DNA of 64,000 bases, from contig NZ_AP014809.1 of the NCBI RefSeq assembly GCF_002355515.1, positions 1,636,501 to 1,700,500 of the forward strand. Direction: 5' to 3'. Source of the stretch: Methylorubrum populi (GTDB taxonomy: Bacteria; Pseudomonadota; Alphaproteobacteria; Rhizobiales; Beijerinckiaceae). Shown in pieces: positions 44,537 through 53,928 of this stretch (the first letter of the stretch is position 1; every line of letters begins with the position of its first letter). Position numbers and translations under genes: made by a program. The notes below the pieces were generated by a model. That model was not told the origin of the DNA. It saw only the letters and a program-made list of their open reading frames with translations, and did no database searches.

Positions 44537-46297
44537 ATGAGCTTCTTCGCGCGCTCCTCCGGCAAGGCTGCACGAACCGCATCGGCCGAGCCGTCCGCGG
44601 CCGGGCCGGCGGCATCGCCCGCGAGCCCGTCGCCGGCGACGGCGCCGGAACAGGCCGACCGCTCTTCTGATCGCGCCATGATCGACGTCGTCGAGGCCGA
44701 CGTGATGACGGCGATCGACGGTGTCGGGGGATCGATCATCGCCACCCGCGACGAAGTCGGCCGGATGCGGGAGGGCGTGGGCCGAATCCGGACGCAGATG
44801 GAGCGGCTCGCCGCTGCCGCGGAGGGCGCGGCGGGGATGACGGGGGGCATGCTCGACACCAGCCGGCTCCTCTCCTCCACCTCGGAGCGCATCGCCGGAG
44901 CCATGGATCAGGCCGGCCACCACCTCGCGACCGCGGCCGACCGTTCCGTGGAGGCGCGCGCGCTGCTGGCCGAGCTGGAGCGGGCGGGCGACGAGATCGC
45001 CAGCGTCGTCGAGACCATCGCCGCGGTCTCGCGGCAGACCAACCTGCTCGCCCTGAATGCGACGATCGAGGCGGCGCGCGCGGGCGAGGCGGGGCGGGGC
45101 TTCGCCGTGGTCGCGGGGGAGGTCAAGGCGCTGGCCGTCGAGACGGGCCGCGCCGCCGCGGACGTGCGCAACCGCATCGCCCGGCTGCGCGAGGGGGCTC
45201 AAGCCTCGGGCGCGGCGATCGCCGCCATGACCGAGGCGGTTGATGCGATGCGTCCGGCCTTCGCCACCGTCCGCGGCGTCACCGGGGATCAGGCCGCGAC
45301 GGTCGGCGCGCTCGCCGACGAGGCGCAGCAGGCGGCCGCTTTCGTCTCGGGCGTGAGCCGCGACACGAGCGCGGCGACGGCCGCCGCCACCGACGTGGAC
45401 GGCCTCGCCCAACGGGCCGAGAGCGCCAGTGCCGCCGCCTCGGTTCAGACCGAGGCGCTCGGACGCCGCTTCGTCGCGGTGATCCGCCAGACCGAGATGG
45501 GGGATCGCCGCCGCTTCGACCGCTACCCGATCGAGCGCGTCGTGACGCTGGCCGGCACCTCCGGGCGGACGATCGATCTGAGCCGGGGCGGCGTCCTGAT
45601 CGAGGCGATCCCCGGCCTGCGCGCCGAGCCCGGCGCACGGCTCGTGCTCGAGATCGAGCGGATCGGGGCGCTCACGGTCCGGGTCGTCGGCATCAGCACC
45701 ATGGGCCTGCACTGCGCCTTCGAGGGGCTGGCTCCAGCGGCCGAGGCCGCCCTCGCCGCGACGCTCGCCGAGGTCGAGGCGGATTACGCGCCGATGATCG
45801 CCACCGCCCAGGGCATGGCCCGTCGCATGGCGGCGGTGATGGAGGCGGAGATCGCGGCCGGACGCCTGACGCCGGAGATCCTGTTCGACACGGCCTATCG
45901 GCCGATCCCCGGCACCGACCCGCAGCAATTCCTCACCCAGGCCGTCCCAGTGCTGGAGCGCCTGCTGTCGCCGCTGATCGAGCCGCCGCTGCAGGCCGAT
46001 CCGCGCATGCTGTTCTGCATCCCGACCGACCGCAACGGCTTCCTGCCGGTTCACAATGCGCGGGTGTCGCAGCCACAGCGGCCGGATGATCCGGTCTGGA
46101 ACAACGCCCATTGCCGCAACCGGCGCATCTTCGACGACCGAACCGGTATCACCGCTTCACGCTCGACCCGGCCGTTCACCGTGCAATCCTACCGGCGCGA
46201 GGTCGGAAGCGCGTGGGTCCTCGTGCGTGAGATCGACGCGCCGATCCGGGTGCTCGGGCGGCACTGGGGCGCCTGCCGCACCGCTTACCGGTTCTGA
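44537..46297 (+). CDS. Soluble methyl-accepting chemotaxis protein with PilZ and C-terminal PAS-like domain
   Basis: 586 residues without membrane helices. The MCP signalling hairpin is at about 60-260, with the tip [20 protein letters not shown] near 170. A PilZ domain follows (~320-400): RRRFDRYP and DLSRGG are the c-di-GMP-binding motifs. The C-terminal ~170 residues contain [26 protein letters not shown] and [14 protein letters not shown], a module seen in other alphaproteobacterial MCPs and probably a ligand or redox sensor. It would link c-di-GMP to chemotaxis signalling in the cytoplasm. Sensor-last order is unusual. Confidence 0.88.
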   Translation: MSFFARSSGKAARTASAEPSAAGPAASPASPSPATAPEQADRSSDRAMIDVVEADVMTAIDGVGGSIIATRDEVGRMREGVGRIRTQMERLAAAAEGAAGMTGGMLDTSRLLSSTSERIAGAMDQAGHHLATAADRSVEARALLAELERAGDEIASVVETIAAVSRQTNLLALNATIEAARAGEAGRGFAVVAGEVKALAVETGRAAADVRNRIARLREGAQASGAAIAAMTEAVDAMRPAFATVRGVTGDQAATVGALADEAQQAAAFVSGVSRDTSAATAAATDVDGLAQRAESASAAASVQTEALGRRFVAVIRQTEMGDRRRFDRYPIERVVTLAGTSGRTIDLSRGGVLIEAIPGLRAEPGARLVLEIERIGALTVRVVGISTMGLHCAFEGLAPAAEAALAATLAEVEADYAPMIATAQGMARRMAAVMEAEIAAGRLTPEILFDTAYRPIPGTDPQQFLTQAVPVLERLLSPLIEPPLQADPRMLFCIPTDRNGFLPVHNARVSQPQRPDDPVWNNAHCRNRRIFDDRTGITASRSTRPFTVQSYRREVGSAWVLVREIDAPIRVLGRHWGACRTAYRF

Positions 46298-46305
46298 CGT
46301 ACCCG

Positions 46306-46506
46306 TCAGGAGCCGAACTGCGAGCCGAGCTGCTCGAGATATTCGGCGAGGTCGAGACCGCCGACGCGCCGGCCGTACTCGAAGCGCATGCCGCGACGGA
46401 TATCGACCTGGGTCGAGCGGGTGTTGAGCGTGAAGGGTCGGACACAGACCCAGGCGCCGTCGGTGCGGTGCTCGAAGAAGCCGAGGATATCGTGAGGGGC
46501 GGCCAT
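46306..46506 (-). CDS. Small conserved-looking protein, function unknown
   Basis: 66 residues: MAAPHDILGFFEHRTDGAWV, then CVRPFTLNTRSTQVDIRRGM and a helix DLAEYLEQLGSQF. Compact alpha/beta composition, no signal peptide, GC-typical codons. It converges on the MCP gene with 8 bp between. No family recognised. Confidence 0.6.
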   Translation of the reverse strand: MAAPHDILGFFEHRTDGAWVCVRPFTLNTRSTQVDIRRGMRFEYGRRVGGLDLAEYLEQLGSQFGS

Positions 46507-46680
46507 GGTTCGTCTCGCGGGGGGATGCGAGGAACCAACGGGGGACGATGAGAAGAGTTCAATCCTCCCGCCGCCCTTTCTCCGTGCAGGACTTGTCCGG
46601 AGTGCCGGAGAGACTTGATATGGTCAAGCTTGGTCTTCGGATTGCCGGATAAGGACAGCCTGGACCTGAACAGGCCGCGA

Positions 46681-47175
46681 TCAGAGCCGGCCGGTCGAGC
46701 CGAAGCCGCCCTGCCCGCGTCCGGAGGACGGCGCCTCCGGCTCCGAGGCAGCCTCGCGAATCTCGAAGTCCGGACGGAGGACGCGGGTGAAGACGAGCTG
46801 CGCGATGCGCTCGCCCGGCTCGATGCGGATCGCCGCCCCGCGACCGGACGGGTTGCGGTTCCAGGCGGAGATCATCAGCGGCCCCTCGTAATCGGCGTCG
46901 ATCACTCCGGTGCCGTTGCCGAGCACAAGTCCGTCCCGGTGCCCGAGGCCGGAGCGGGCGAAAACCAGCCCGCACCAGCCGGGATCGCCGATCCGCACCG
47001 AGACGCCGGCCGGGATCAGCGCGGGCGGCGCCTGCGGTTCCAGGAGCAGCGGCGCGTCGAGGCAGGCATGCAGGTCGAGCCCCGCGGCCGCCGCGCTGCC
47101 CCAGCGGGGAAAGCCCCACCCGGTGAGACGCGGATCGAGCAGGTGGAGGCCGACCTTCGGGGGAGAGTCTGACAA
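46681..47175 (-). CDS. dut: dUTP diphosphatase
   Basis: 164 residues. It hydrolyses dUTP to dUMP and keeps uracil out of DNA. Trimeric dUTPase motifs are present: motif I AAGLDLHA, motif II ARSGLG, motif III GVIDADYEG, motif IV EPGERIAQLVF and the C-terminal arm RGQGGFGSTG. No ATG lies near the N-terminus; TTG 47175 with AGAAG upstream is the likely start. Motif III has the catalytic Asp. Confidence 0.92.
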   Translation of the reverse strand: MSDSPPKVGLHLLDPRLTGWGFPRWGSAAAAGLDLHACLDAPLLLEPQAPPALIPAGVSVRIGDPGWCGLVFARSGLGHRDGLVLGNGTGVIDADYEGPLMISAWNRNPSGRGAAIRIEPGERIAQLVFTRVLRPDFEIREAASEPEAPSSGRGQGGFGSTGRL

Positions 47176-47264
47176 GGCGCTTCTCGACGTCCGGGTTGCG
47201 GTGCGGGAAGAGCTTTCCGCGAAGCGGCCGCCCGGAGCAATCGGGAGCGGTCTTGTGCTGCCTC

Positions 47265-47296
47265 GGATGTTGTCTTGCTTGGATGCTGTCTTGGGT
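47265..47296 (+). repeat. Two tandem copies of a 16-bp unit
   Basis: GGATGTTGTCTTGCTT (47265-47280) is followed at once by GGATGCTGTCTTGGGT. It lies in the 139-bp divergent region between dut and the DUF429 gene and could be a regulatory site or a slippage product. Confidence 0.55.
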
Positions 47297-47314
47297 GAAA
47301 GTGAGAGTGAGCGG

Positions 47315-48067
47315 ATGGCGCGCTGGGTGGCGGGGCTGGACGGGTGCCGAGGTGCCTGGGCGGGCGCCCTGATCGATCTCGACGACCCGGCGCGCTGGCG
47401 CTGTACCCGCGTCCCGCGGGTGATCGATCTCCTCGACGGGCCGGAGGCACCGGCCTGCATCGGCATCGACGTGCCGATCGGCCTGCCCGACCGGGTGAGC
47501 GGCGGGGGACGCTCCGCCGACCGGGCGGCGCGGGCATTGCTCGGGGCGGGGCGGTCCAGCGTCTTCCCGGTGCCGCCGCGCCCGGCGGTCTATGCCGCGA
47601 GCTACGACGCGGCCAAGGCGCTGTCGCGGGCGGGATCCGAGCCGCCCTTCGCACCCTCGATCCAGTGCTGGAACATCCTGCGCTACGTCCGCGAGGTCGA
47701 CGAATTGCTGCGCGGGCGGCCCGACCTCGTCGCGCGGCTGCACGAGGTGCATCCGGAGGTCGCGTTCTTCCGCCTCAACGGCGACAGGTGCCTGGGCGCG
47801 GGCAAGAAGGGCCCGGCCCGCGCCGAGGGCCTCGCCGAGCGCCGGGCGCTCCTGATCGCCGCCGGGCTGCCCGCGGCGCTGGTCGGCTCGCGGCCGCCGC
47901 CGGGGGTCGGGGCCGACGACCATCTCGATGCCATGGCCGCCCTCGTTGTGGCCCGCGACATCGCAGCGGGACGCGCCGAGCCGCTTCCCAACGCGGTCGA
48001 GCGCGACAGCTATGGCCTGCCGATCGTGATCTGGGCGCCCGCGGCCCCGGCGGTCGCGCCGCCGTGA
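47315..48067 (+). CDS. DUF429-family RNase H-like protein
   Basis: 250 residues. The start VAGLDGCRGAWAGALIDLDD and IGIDVPIGLPD give the two acidic strands of an RNase H-like fold; HEVHPEVAFFRLNG and GADDHLDAMAALVVA complete the DUF429 pattern. Predicted nuclease-type fold without known substrate. ATG 47315 follows GAGCGG. Diverges from dut; the Nudix gene begins 41 bp after its stop. Confidence 0.85.
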   Translation: MARWVAGLDGCRGAWAGALIDLDDPARWRCTRVPRVIDLLDGPEAPACIGIDVPIGLPDRVSGGGRSADRAARALLGAGRSSVFPVPPRPAVYAASYDAAKALSRAGSEPPFAPSIQCWNILRYVREVDELLRGRPDLVARLHEVHPEVAFFRLNGDRCLGAGKKGPARAEGLAERRALLIAAGLPAALVGSRPPPGVGADDHLDAMAALVVARDIAAGRAEPLPNAVERDSYGLPIVIWAPAAPAVAPP

Positions 48068-48108
48068 GCCTGTCCCGCCCCGTCACTTGTGCGTGAGGAG
48101 CCGAGCCC

Positions 48109-48648
48109 GTGACCGACCTTCCCGACGCGGATCTTCCCGAGGCAGACCTGCCGACCCGCGACATTGCCCGCGCCCTGGTGTTCGACCCCTCGAACCGGCT
48201 GCTCCTGATCGAGTACGAGGCCGTGCGCCCGATCGATCCGGCCCATCCGGAGGCCCTCGGCTTCTGGTTCATGCCCGGCGGCGGGCTGGAGCCGGGCGAG
48301 AGCCACGAAGAGGCGTGCCGGCGCGAACTCTCGGAGGAGATCGGCGTTGCCGACGTCGAACTCGGTCCCTGCGTCGCCGTCTGCGACGGGCCGTTCCGCC
48401 TGTTCCGCAAGCCGCGCTGGGCCCGCGAGCGCTACTTCGTGGTCCGGCTCGCGAGCGACGCCGTCGATACGAGCCGGCTGGCCGAGACGGAGGACAACCC
48501 CGTGCGCGGAACCCGCTGGTGGCCGCTCGCCGAACTGGCCGCCTCGGCGGAGCGCATCGAGCCCGCCGGACTGGCCGAGCTGGCGCAACGAATCGCCGCC
48601 GGCGACGTTCCGGACCAGCCCGTCCGCCTCGACTGGCAGAACGCTTGA
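48109..48648 (+). CDS. Nudix hydrolase
   Basis: 179 residues from GTG 48109, preceded by GAGGAG. Nudix box: MPGGGLEPGESHEEACRREL then SEEIGV. RALVFDPSNRLLLIEYE opens the fold and RGTRWWPLAELA follows it. Substrate unknown. The N-terminus holds a short Asp/Leu/Pro repeat (DLPDADLPEADLP). Together with dut this gives two nucleotide-cleaning enzymes close by. Confidence 0.87.
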   Translation: MTDLPDADLPEADLPTRDIARALVFDPSNRLLLIEYEAVRPIDPAHPEALGFWFMPGGGLEPGESHEEACRRELSEEIGVADVELGPCVAVCDGPFRLFRKPRWARERYFVVRLASDAVDTSRLAETEDNPVRGTRWWPLAELAASAERIEPAGLAELAQRIAAGDVPDQPVRLDWQNA

Positions 48649-48875
48649 GCCGTTCGCGCGAGACGCTCCCCGCGAACCGTGGCGCGGCGCGCCTGACCGG
48701 TCGATGGCGGGATCGTGTCCGATCCGGCCCTTTCGGGCGTGCCATGGGACTCCACCATGGGAACGCGCCCGCTCAGGATGTGCGCAAGCGCATTCGCCGG
48801 AGGGGATGGATTTCGAGGCTCGGATCGTTTGGTAAGCGCGTCCCTCAGATGGCAAGGATGAAAGGACAACCCTCC

Positions 48876-49562
48876 ATGTTTCCGCAGGTTCTGACCGATG
48901 GCTATCGCAGCTTCCTCGGCGAGCGGCTGCCGAGCGAGCGGCGCAAGTACGAGACGCTCGGCAAGGAAGGCCAGGAGCCGGAAGTGCTGCTGATCGGCTG
49001 CTGTGACAGCCGCGTCGCCCCGGAGGTGATTTTCGATACGGGGCCGGGCCAGATCTTCACGATCCGCAACGTGGCCAACATCGTCCCGCCCGCCGAGCGC
49101 GACACCGCCTATCACGGCACCTCCTCGGCGATCGAGTTCGCGGTCCAGGCCCTGAAGGTGAAGCACATCGTCGTGCTCGGCCACGCCACCTGCGGCGGCA
49201 TCAAGGCCGCCGGGCTCGGTGCCGACCCGCTCTCCTCGGGCAACTTCATCGGCCGCTGGGTCTCGCTGGTCGAGCCGGCCAAGAAGAAGCTCGCCGAGGC
49301 CGGCGACACCCCGGACAAGGAGGGTTTCCTCACCCGCCTCGAATACGCGATGATCGGCCAGAGCCTCGAGAACCTGATGACCTTCGACTTCATCCGCGAG
49401 GCCGTCGAGGCGGGCCGCCTGCACCTGCACGGCGCGCATTTCGGCATCGTCACCGGCGAACTGCGCATCCGTGATCCGAAGACCGGTGAATTCCATTCCG
49501 TGGTCGAGCGCGACGGGCAGACGCTCGCCGCCTCCGCCCTGATCAGCTGCGCCGGCGCCTAA
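48876..49562 (+). CDS. can: Beta-class carbonic anhydrase
   Basis: 228 residues. Zinc ligands are in IGCCDSRVAPE (Cys, Asp-Arg dyad) and LGHATCGGIKA (His, Cys). It interconverts CO2 and bicarbonate in the cytoplasm, important for carboxylations in methylotrophs. ATG 48876 follows AAAGGA at 9 bases; ATG 48849 and 48858 are alternatives. A strong terminator follows 30 bp after the stop. Confidence 0.95.
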   Translation: MFPQVLTDGYRSFLGERLPSERRKYETLGKEGQEPEVLLIGCCDSRVAPEVIFDTGPGQIFTIRNVANIVPPAERDTAYHGTSSAIEFAVQALKVKHIVVLGHATCGGIKAAGLGADPLSSGNFIGRWVSLVEPAKKKLAEAGDTPDKEGFLTRLEYAMIGQSLENLMTFDFIREAVEAGRLHLHGAHFGIVTGELRIRDPKTGEFHSVVERDGQTLAASALISCAGA

Positions 49563-49591
49563 CCGCTTCGGCCGCCCGGCGACGGGTCTGC

Positions 49592-49618
49592 GGCGCCTCC
49601 GCCCGGAGGCGCCGTTTT
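49592..49618 (+). terminator. Rho-independent terminator after carbonic anhydrase
   Basis: GGCGCCTCC (49592-49600), loop GCCC, GGAGGCGCC (49605-49613), then GTTTT. Confidence 0.85.
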
Positions 49619-49718
49619 CGTATCCGCCGCCGAGGCGCGCACGGCAGCGACGAGGCCATCACCGCTCGATCGAAGCGGGACCCGTATCGGCGAGCCCGCC
49701 GACAGGATCCGGACACGA

Positions 49719-49750
49719 AAAAAGACGGCGGACCTTTCGGCCCGCCGCCT
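49719..49750 (-). terminator. Rho-independent terminator for the DUF4142 gene
   Basis: Read leftward: GGCGGCGGGCC (49750-49740), GAAA tetraloop, GGTCCGCCGTC (49735-49725), then T6. The 11-bp stem has two G-U pairs. It lies 25 bp past the stop codon at 49775. Confidence 0.85.
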
Positions 49751-49774
49751 TCAATTCCGTCGGAGCGATGCGTC

Positions 49775-50485
49775 TTAGCGGGCGCCCGGGAGACGCTGGG
49801 CCATGCTGTAGTGCTGCTGCAGCACCGGCAGGGCCTGCTGGGCGTAGTTGCGCAGGGCCGGGTTCGGGCCCGCCTGGGCGTAGGACTGCGTCATGCTGAT
49901 CGACATCTGGTGCGCCATCACCTGCTGCTGGCCGTAGAGCCGGTCGAAGCGGGCGCCGGGCGGGGTGGCGTTCAGCTCGGCCAGCATCTGCTGCTGCTGC
50001 GGGTTCGGCTGCACCACGGTGGTGCCCGCGGTGGTGTCCGGGTCGAAGGCACGGGCGCCGGCGGCGGCGCCGCGGCTCAGGCCGGTGCCGGCCCCCTCGA
50101 TCGCGCCGACCGGGCCACCCTGCAGGGTGCCGCCGACCACGCCGGTCGCCACGCCCGTGGCCGCGCCGACCGCGCCGCCGGCAATGGCGAGCGGAGCCTC
50201 GACCAGGCCGCCGACGAGGCCGCCGGGGCCGGCCTGACGGGCGGCCATGTAGTTGCGCTCGCCGCCGGCCAGAGCGACGTTGGCGGCCTGATGGTCACGC
50301 AGGGCCTCGCGGGCATAGGCCCGCACCGCCGGGTTGCGGCTCTTCTGCAGCGCGATCTGGGCGGACTGGATCTCGAAGGCATTTGCCTGCATGGCGTCCA
50401 GGCGGAAGTCGCCCCCGACCTGGGCGAAAGCGGGGGTCGCCATGGCGACGACGAGAGCGGACGCAGCAGCGTATTTCTTCAGCAT
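49775..50485 (-). CDS. Exported DUF4142 protein with glycine-zipper insert
   Basis: 236 residues. Signal peptide MLKKYAAASALVVAMATPAFA. The DUF4142 helical bundle is split: the first half (ANAFEIQSAQIALQKSRNPA, REALRDHQAAN) ends near 83 and the second (ELNATPPGARFDRLYGQQQV, LPVLQQHYSMAQ) starts near 168. Between them, residues ~86-145 are a Gly/Ala-rich segment with GxxxG spacing (GGAVGAATGVATGVVGGTLQ) typical of membrane-inserting glycine zippers. Periplasmic; function unknown. GAGG precedes the ATG. Confidence 0.82.
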   Translation of the reverse strand: MLKKYAAASALVVAMATPAFAQVGGDFRLDAMQANAFEIQSAQIALQKSRNPAVRAYAREALRDHQAANVALAGGERNYMAARQAGPGGLVGGLVEAPLAIAGGAVGAATGVATGVVGGTLQGGPVGAIEGAGTGLSRGAAAGARAFDPDTTAGTTVVQPNPQQQQMLAELNATPPGARFDRLYGQQQVMAHQMSISMTQSYAQAGPNPALRNYAQQALPVLQQHYSMAQRLPGAR

Positions 50486-50634
50486 ACCAAACCTCAAATA
50501 TCGGATTGCCGACATGCGGACTGGCCTCGACGACCGAATGCACCGGTCGAGGCCGTGAAGATCACTTCGACGCGTCAACGACGACCTTCCACGCTGGTTC
50601 CCGAAATTTGAATAAGCTTTTTCAACCCGATCCC

Positions 50635-51747
50635 ATGCGGGGAAAACTGGTCCTCGTGCAGGGGCTTCGCGCCCTGGCCGCGCTGATGGTGGTCGTTCAC
50701 CACGCGCAGAACGAGGCGATGATCCTGGCCGGGCGCACGGGAACTGACTTCGTCCCGCGCGACGGGCTGCCCTGGCCGGCGGGTGTCGACATCTTCTTCG
50801 TCATCTCCGGCTTCATCATCGTCCACGCGGCGGCCCCGCTCTACGGCCGGCCGGGCGCGCGGGGGCGCTTCATCGCCCACCGCATCGCCCGCCTCGTGCC
50901 GCTCTACTGGCTCGTCACCGGGCTCTATCTCGCCCTCGGTCTGGCCGTGCCCGCCCTGCTCAGCGGCGAGGGCGGACCGCCGGACGCGGCGCGCACCCTC
51001 GCCTCGTTCCTGTTCTGGCCGATGGCGCGGCCCGACGGGGCGGTGCTGCCGCTCTACGGGCTGGGCTGGACCCTGAACTACGAGATGGCCTTCTACGCCC
51101 TGTTCGCCCTCGGCCTCGGTTTCTCGCGGCGCGGCGCCGTGGCGTGGCTGGTCGCCGCCCTGGCGCTCGTCGTCCTCGCCGGGCGGCTGATCCCCGCGCC
51201 GCCGGTCCCCCTCGCCTTCTGGTCCGATCCGATCGTGCTCGAATTCGCCCTCGGCGCCGGGCTCGCGCTGCTGCGCAACGAGGGCTGGCGCCTGCACGCA
51301 CCGGCCCGGGCCGCGCTCGCCGCGGCGGGTCTGTTCGGGCTCGCCGCCGCGCCGGACGCGCCGGCGCTGCGCCTCCTCGCCTGGGGCCTGCCCGCCGCGC
51401 TCCTCGTGGCGGCGGCGGTCCTCGGCCGGGACCGGCCCGAAGCCGCGCGCGGCGGCTGGGCCGCCCGCCTCCTCGGCGCGGCCGAGCGGCTGGGGGATGC
51501 CTCCTACGCCCTCTACCTGCTGCATCCCTTCGTGCTGCGGGCCGTCCGCGAAGGGCTGCTGCGCAGCGGCTTCGCGGTCACGCTCGGCCCCTGGCCGGGC
51601 CTGGTGCTGATGGTCGTGCTGACCCTGCCCGCCGCGCTCCTCGCCCACCAGTTGCTGGAACGGCCGCTGACGCGCCTCGTCCGCCGCGCCCTCGAACCCG
51701 CGCGCCCCGCCGGGGCATCGGAAAGCGCCGCGACGCCCGAGCGATGA
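50635..51747 (+). CDS. Membrane acyltransferase (acyltransferase-3 / OafA type)
   Basis: 370 residues with about ten membrane helices. QGLRALAALMVVVHHAQNEA holds the catalytic HH region, GVDIFFVISGFIIVH and RIARLVPLYWL are family hallmarks, and LGDASYALYLLHPFVLR lies near the end. These enzymes O-acylate surface sugars or lipids. The sole ATG at 50635 has no strong ribosome site, so an upstream TTG (50608) cannot be excluded. Confidence 0.88.
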   Translation: MRGKLVLVQGLRALAALMVVVHHAQNEAMILAGRTGTDFVPRDGLPWPAGVDIFFVISGFIIVHAAAPLYGRPGARGRFIAHRIARLVPLYWLVTGLYLALGLAVPALLSGEGGPPDAARTLASFLFWPMARPDGAVLPLYGLGWTLNYEMAFYALFALGLGFSRRGAVAWLVAALALVVLAGRLIPAPPVPLAFWSDPIVLEFALGAGLALLRNEGWRLHAPARAALAAAGLFGLAAAPDAPALRLLAWGLPAALLVAAAVLGRDRPEAARGGWAARLLGAAERLGDASYALYLLHPFVLRAVREGLLRSGFAVTLGPWPGLVLMVVLTLPAALLAHQLLERPLTRLVRRALEPARPAGASESAATPER

Positions 51748-51886
51748 GGGCGGAGCCGGGAGCGGCGACGAGGGCGGGGATGACCGCTCGCCCCGCGGTT
51801 TTCCCCGACCCCGTTTCGAACTAGCCTTTTGCCGGACACGTCGCTCTCGCTCCTCGCACGCCCCTCGCATCCTTCGGAGGCCGGCC

Positions 51887-52750
51887 ATGAAGACCCTGCT
51901 CGTTCCGGTCACCCTCCACGACGCCCTGCCCTCGGTCTTTGCCACGGCCGTGCTGGTGGCGCGCCGCTTCGGCAGCCTGATTGAGGGTGTCTCGTTGCGC
52001 CCGGCGCTCGCCGAATACGTGCCCGTGGACATGGTCGGCGGCATGACGTGGCTGCGGGACGAGGAGGCCGACCAGGCCGAGGCGCAGGATGCCGGGCAGC
52101 GCTTCGTCGCGGCGATGGAGGCGGCCGGCCTGCCGCGCCGCGAACCCGGCGCCTCCTGCGCCCCGGACGCCGCGGCCAATGCCGGGCCGCGCTACCGCTG
52201 GCAGCCCGACGTGCCGCCCGGCGACGCCTTCCTCGGCCAGTACGCGCGGCTATTCTCGGCGACCGTCGTCGGCCGGCCCGGGGCCGATGACGGTGCGCCG
52301 CGCATGACCACCTTCGAGACCGCCCTGTTCGAGAGCGGGCGCCCGATCCTGCTGGCGCCACCCGAGGCCCCATCCTGCCTCGGCGAGGCGATCCTGATCG
52401 CCTGGAACGGTTCGACCGAGACGGCACGGGCTATCGCATTCGCCATGCCGTTCCTGCGCCGGGCCCGGCGCGTGCTCGTGCTCAGCGCCGAAGGCGGCAT
52501 GGTGCCGGGCCCGAGCGCGGAGGACGTGGCGCGCTCGCTCGCCTGCGAGGGGATCGAGGCCGCGCACAAGGCGCTCCCCGCCGGCCGCCGCACCCCCGGC
52601 GAACTCTACCTCGACCATGCCGAATCGTTCGGCTGCGATCTCCTGATCAAGGGCGCCTATACCCAGAGCCGCCTTCGCCAGATGATTTTCGGCGGCCCGA
52701 CCAGCCACATCCTGTCGCACGCGACCGTGCCGGTGCTGATGGCGCACTGA
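51887..52750 (+). CDS. Universal stress protein-family protein (two-domain)
   Basis: 287 residues. The N-terminal half opens MKTLLVPVTLHD and is degenerate; the C-terminal half has ILIAWNGSTETARAIAFAMP and the closing CDLLIKGAYTQSRLRQMIFG then SHATVPVLMAH typical of UspA. The ATP-binding GxxGx9GS loop is altered, so nucleotide binding is uncertain. A GGAGG site precedes ATG 51887. Confidence 0.87.
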   Translation: MKTLLVPVTLHDALPSVFATAVLVARRFGSLIEGVSLRPALAEYVPVDMVGGMTWLRDEEADQAEAQDAGQRFVAAMEAAGLPRREPGASCAPDAAANAGPRYRWQPDVPPGDAFLGQYARLFSATVVGRPGADDGAPRMTTFETALFESGRPILLAPPEAPSCLGEAILIAWNGSTETARAIAFAMPFLRRARRVLVLSAEGGMVPGPSAEDVARSLACEGIEAAHKALPAGRRTPGELYLDHAESFGCDLLIKGAYTQSRLRQMIFGGPTSHILSHATVPVLMAH

Positions 52751-53105
52751 GCGGCGGCGCCTGCGCCCGCGATCCGCCGACCTGAGGATTTTTCGTTGTC
52801 CGCGAGGACGTTCGGCCGAACGTGCCGCCAAGCCTGCGCCGGCTCACGGGGCCGCTGCGGATCCGGGGGCGATGGCGACGATGCCTCGCGCCGTATTCAA
52901 TCGTGCCCTTCGGGAGTTGCCATGACGGAGTTCGATGGCTAAATTCCTGAAAAGGTTGAAGTTTTCAATCATTCTAATCTGCGATCGCCTCAAATCGGCC
53001 GGTTTCCGGTGGCTTTGAGCGGCGCGAATGATCGGAAGGCTTCGGGCTCCGCCGGTTCTCACGGGCCAGCATTTCCGACAGGCACGACAGGTTGCGATCG
53101 CCCGC
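52751..53105. other. 355-bp intergenic region upstream of bfd
   Basis: The left half is ordinary GC-rich DNA. Around 52930-52980 the sequence becomes AT-rich and contains the candidate Irr site noted separately, so this is the probable bfd-bfr promoter. No gene was seen in it. Confidence 0.5.
52963..52977. promoter_or_regulatory. Candidate Irr (iron control element) site
   Basis: TTTCAA-TCA-TTCTAA matches TTAGAA-N3-TTCTAA at 10 of 12 positions. It is about 130 bp before bfd in the only AT-rich stretch of the spacer. Irr regulates iron-storage genes in Rhizobiales. Confidence 0.4.
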
Positions 53106-53375
53106 ATGATTGTCTGCTCTTGCAACGTCCTCTCCGACGGACAGGTACGCGCGTGCCTGCAACCGGGTCCGGGCTGCCCCCGTACCCCCGCCCAGGTCTA
53201 TGGATGCCTCGGCTGCAGCCCGAAATGCGGGCGCTGCGCGCGCACCATCCGCTCGATCCTGCGCAAGGCCATGGACGAGGCCGCTCCCGCTCACGCCTGC
53301 TCGAGCGCCTGCGAAGCGTCTTGCAGTTTGGGATCATTCCAAACTACAAGGGAGCCGGAGGGCGTCGCAGCCTGA
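53106..53375 (+). CDS. bfd: Bacterioferritin-associated ferredoxin-like protein
   Basis: 89 residues. The [2Fe-2S] motif is complete: MIVCSCNVLSDG (CxC) and GCSPKCGRCART (CxxxCxxC region). Bfd reduces the ferric core of bacterioferritin to release iron. A long C-terminal tail has three more cysteines (HACSSACEASCSL). Located 44 bp upstream of bfr in the same direction, which supports the call. Confidence 0.87.
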   Translation: MIVCSCNVLSDGQVRACLQPGPGCPRTPAQVYGCLGCSPKCGRCARTIRSILRKAMDEAAPAHACSSACEASCSLGSFQTTREPEGVAA

Positions 53376-53419
53376 GACGAGCGCTCGTTCGTCCCGACGC
53401 CTCGCGAGGAGAGTGACGG

Positions 53420-53917
53420 ATGAAGGGCGATGCCAAGGTCATCGAGTATCTCAACCGGGGCCTGCGCAGCGAGCTGACGGCCGTCAACCAGTACTGGCTG
53501 CACTTCCGTCTGCTGAACGACTGGGGCTACGTCGATCTCGCCAAGTTCTGGCGCAAGGAATCGATCGAGGAGATGAACCACGCCGACCGGTTCATCGACC
53601 GGATCCTGTTCCTCGACGGCTTCCCGAACCTGCAGGAGCTCGATCCGCTGCGGATCGGCCAGAACGTGCAGGAGATCATCGAGTGTGATCTCGCCGCCGA
53701 GAACGAGGCGCGCGCGCTCTATCTCGAGGCCGCCAAGTACTGCGATTCGATCAACGACCGCGTCTCCAAGCGGCTGTTCGAGGATCTGGCCGAGGACGAG
53801 GAAGGCCATATCGACTTCCTCGAGACGCAGCTCGACCTGATCGGCCAGATCGGCCTGCCGCTCTACGCCCAGCGCCATGTCGGCGGCCTGGAGCAGATCG
53901 CGCCCGAGACGGAGTGA
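53420..53917 (+). CDS. bfr: Bacterioferritin
   Basis: 165 residues, full length. Starts [20 protein letters not shown]; the ferroxidase ligands lie in [24 protein letters not shown] and [11 protein letters not shown]. The haem-ligand methionine region is EMNHADR. A 24-mer shell oxidises and stores iron. GAGGAGAG precedes the ATG. Pairing with bfd, and mbfA elsewhere in the window, gives store, release and export functions. Confidence 0.95.
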   Translation: MKGDAKVIEYLNRGLRSELTAVNQYWLHFRLLNDWGYVDLAKFWRKESIEEMNHADRFIDRILFLDGFPNLQELDPLRIGQNVQEIIECDLAAENEARALYLEAAKYCDSINDRVSKRLFEDLAEDEEGHIDFLETQLDLIGQIGLPLYAQRHVGGLEQIAPETE

Positions 53918-53928
53918 CCGCGAGCGTA

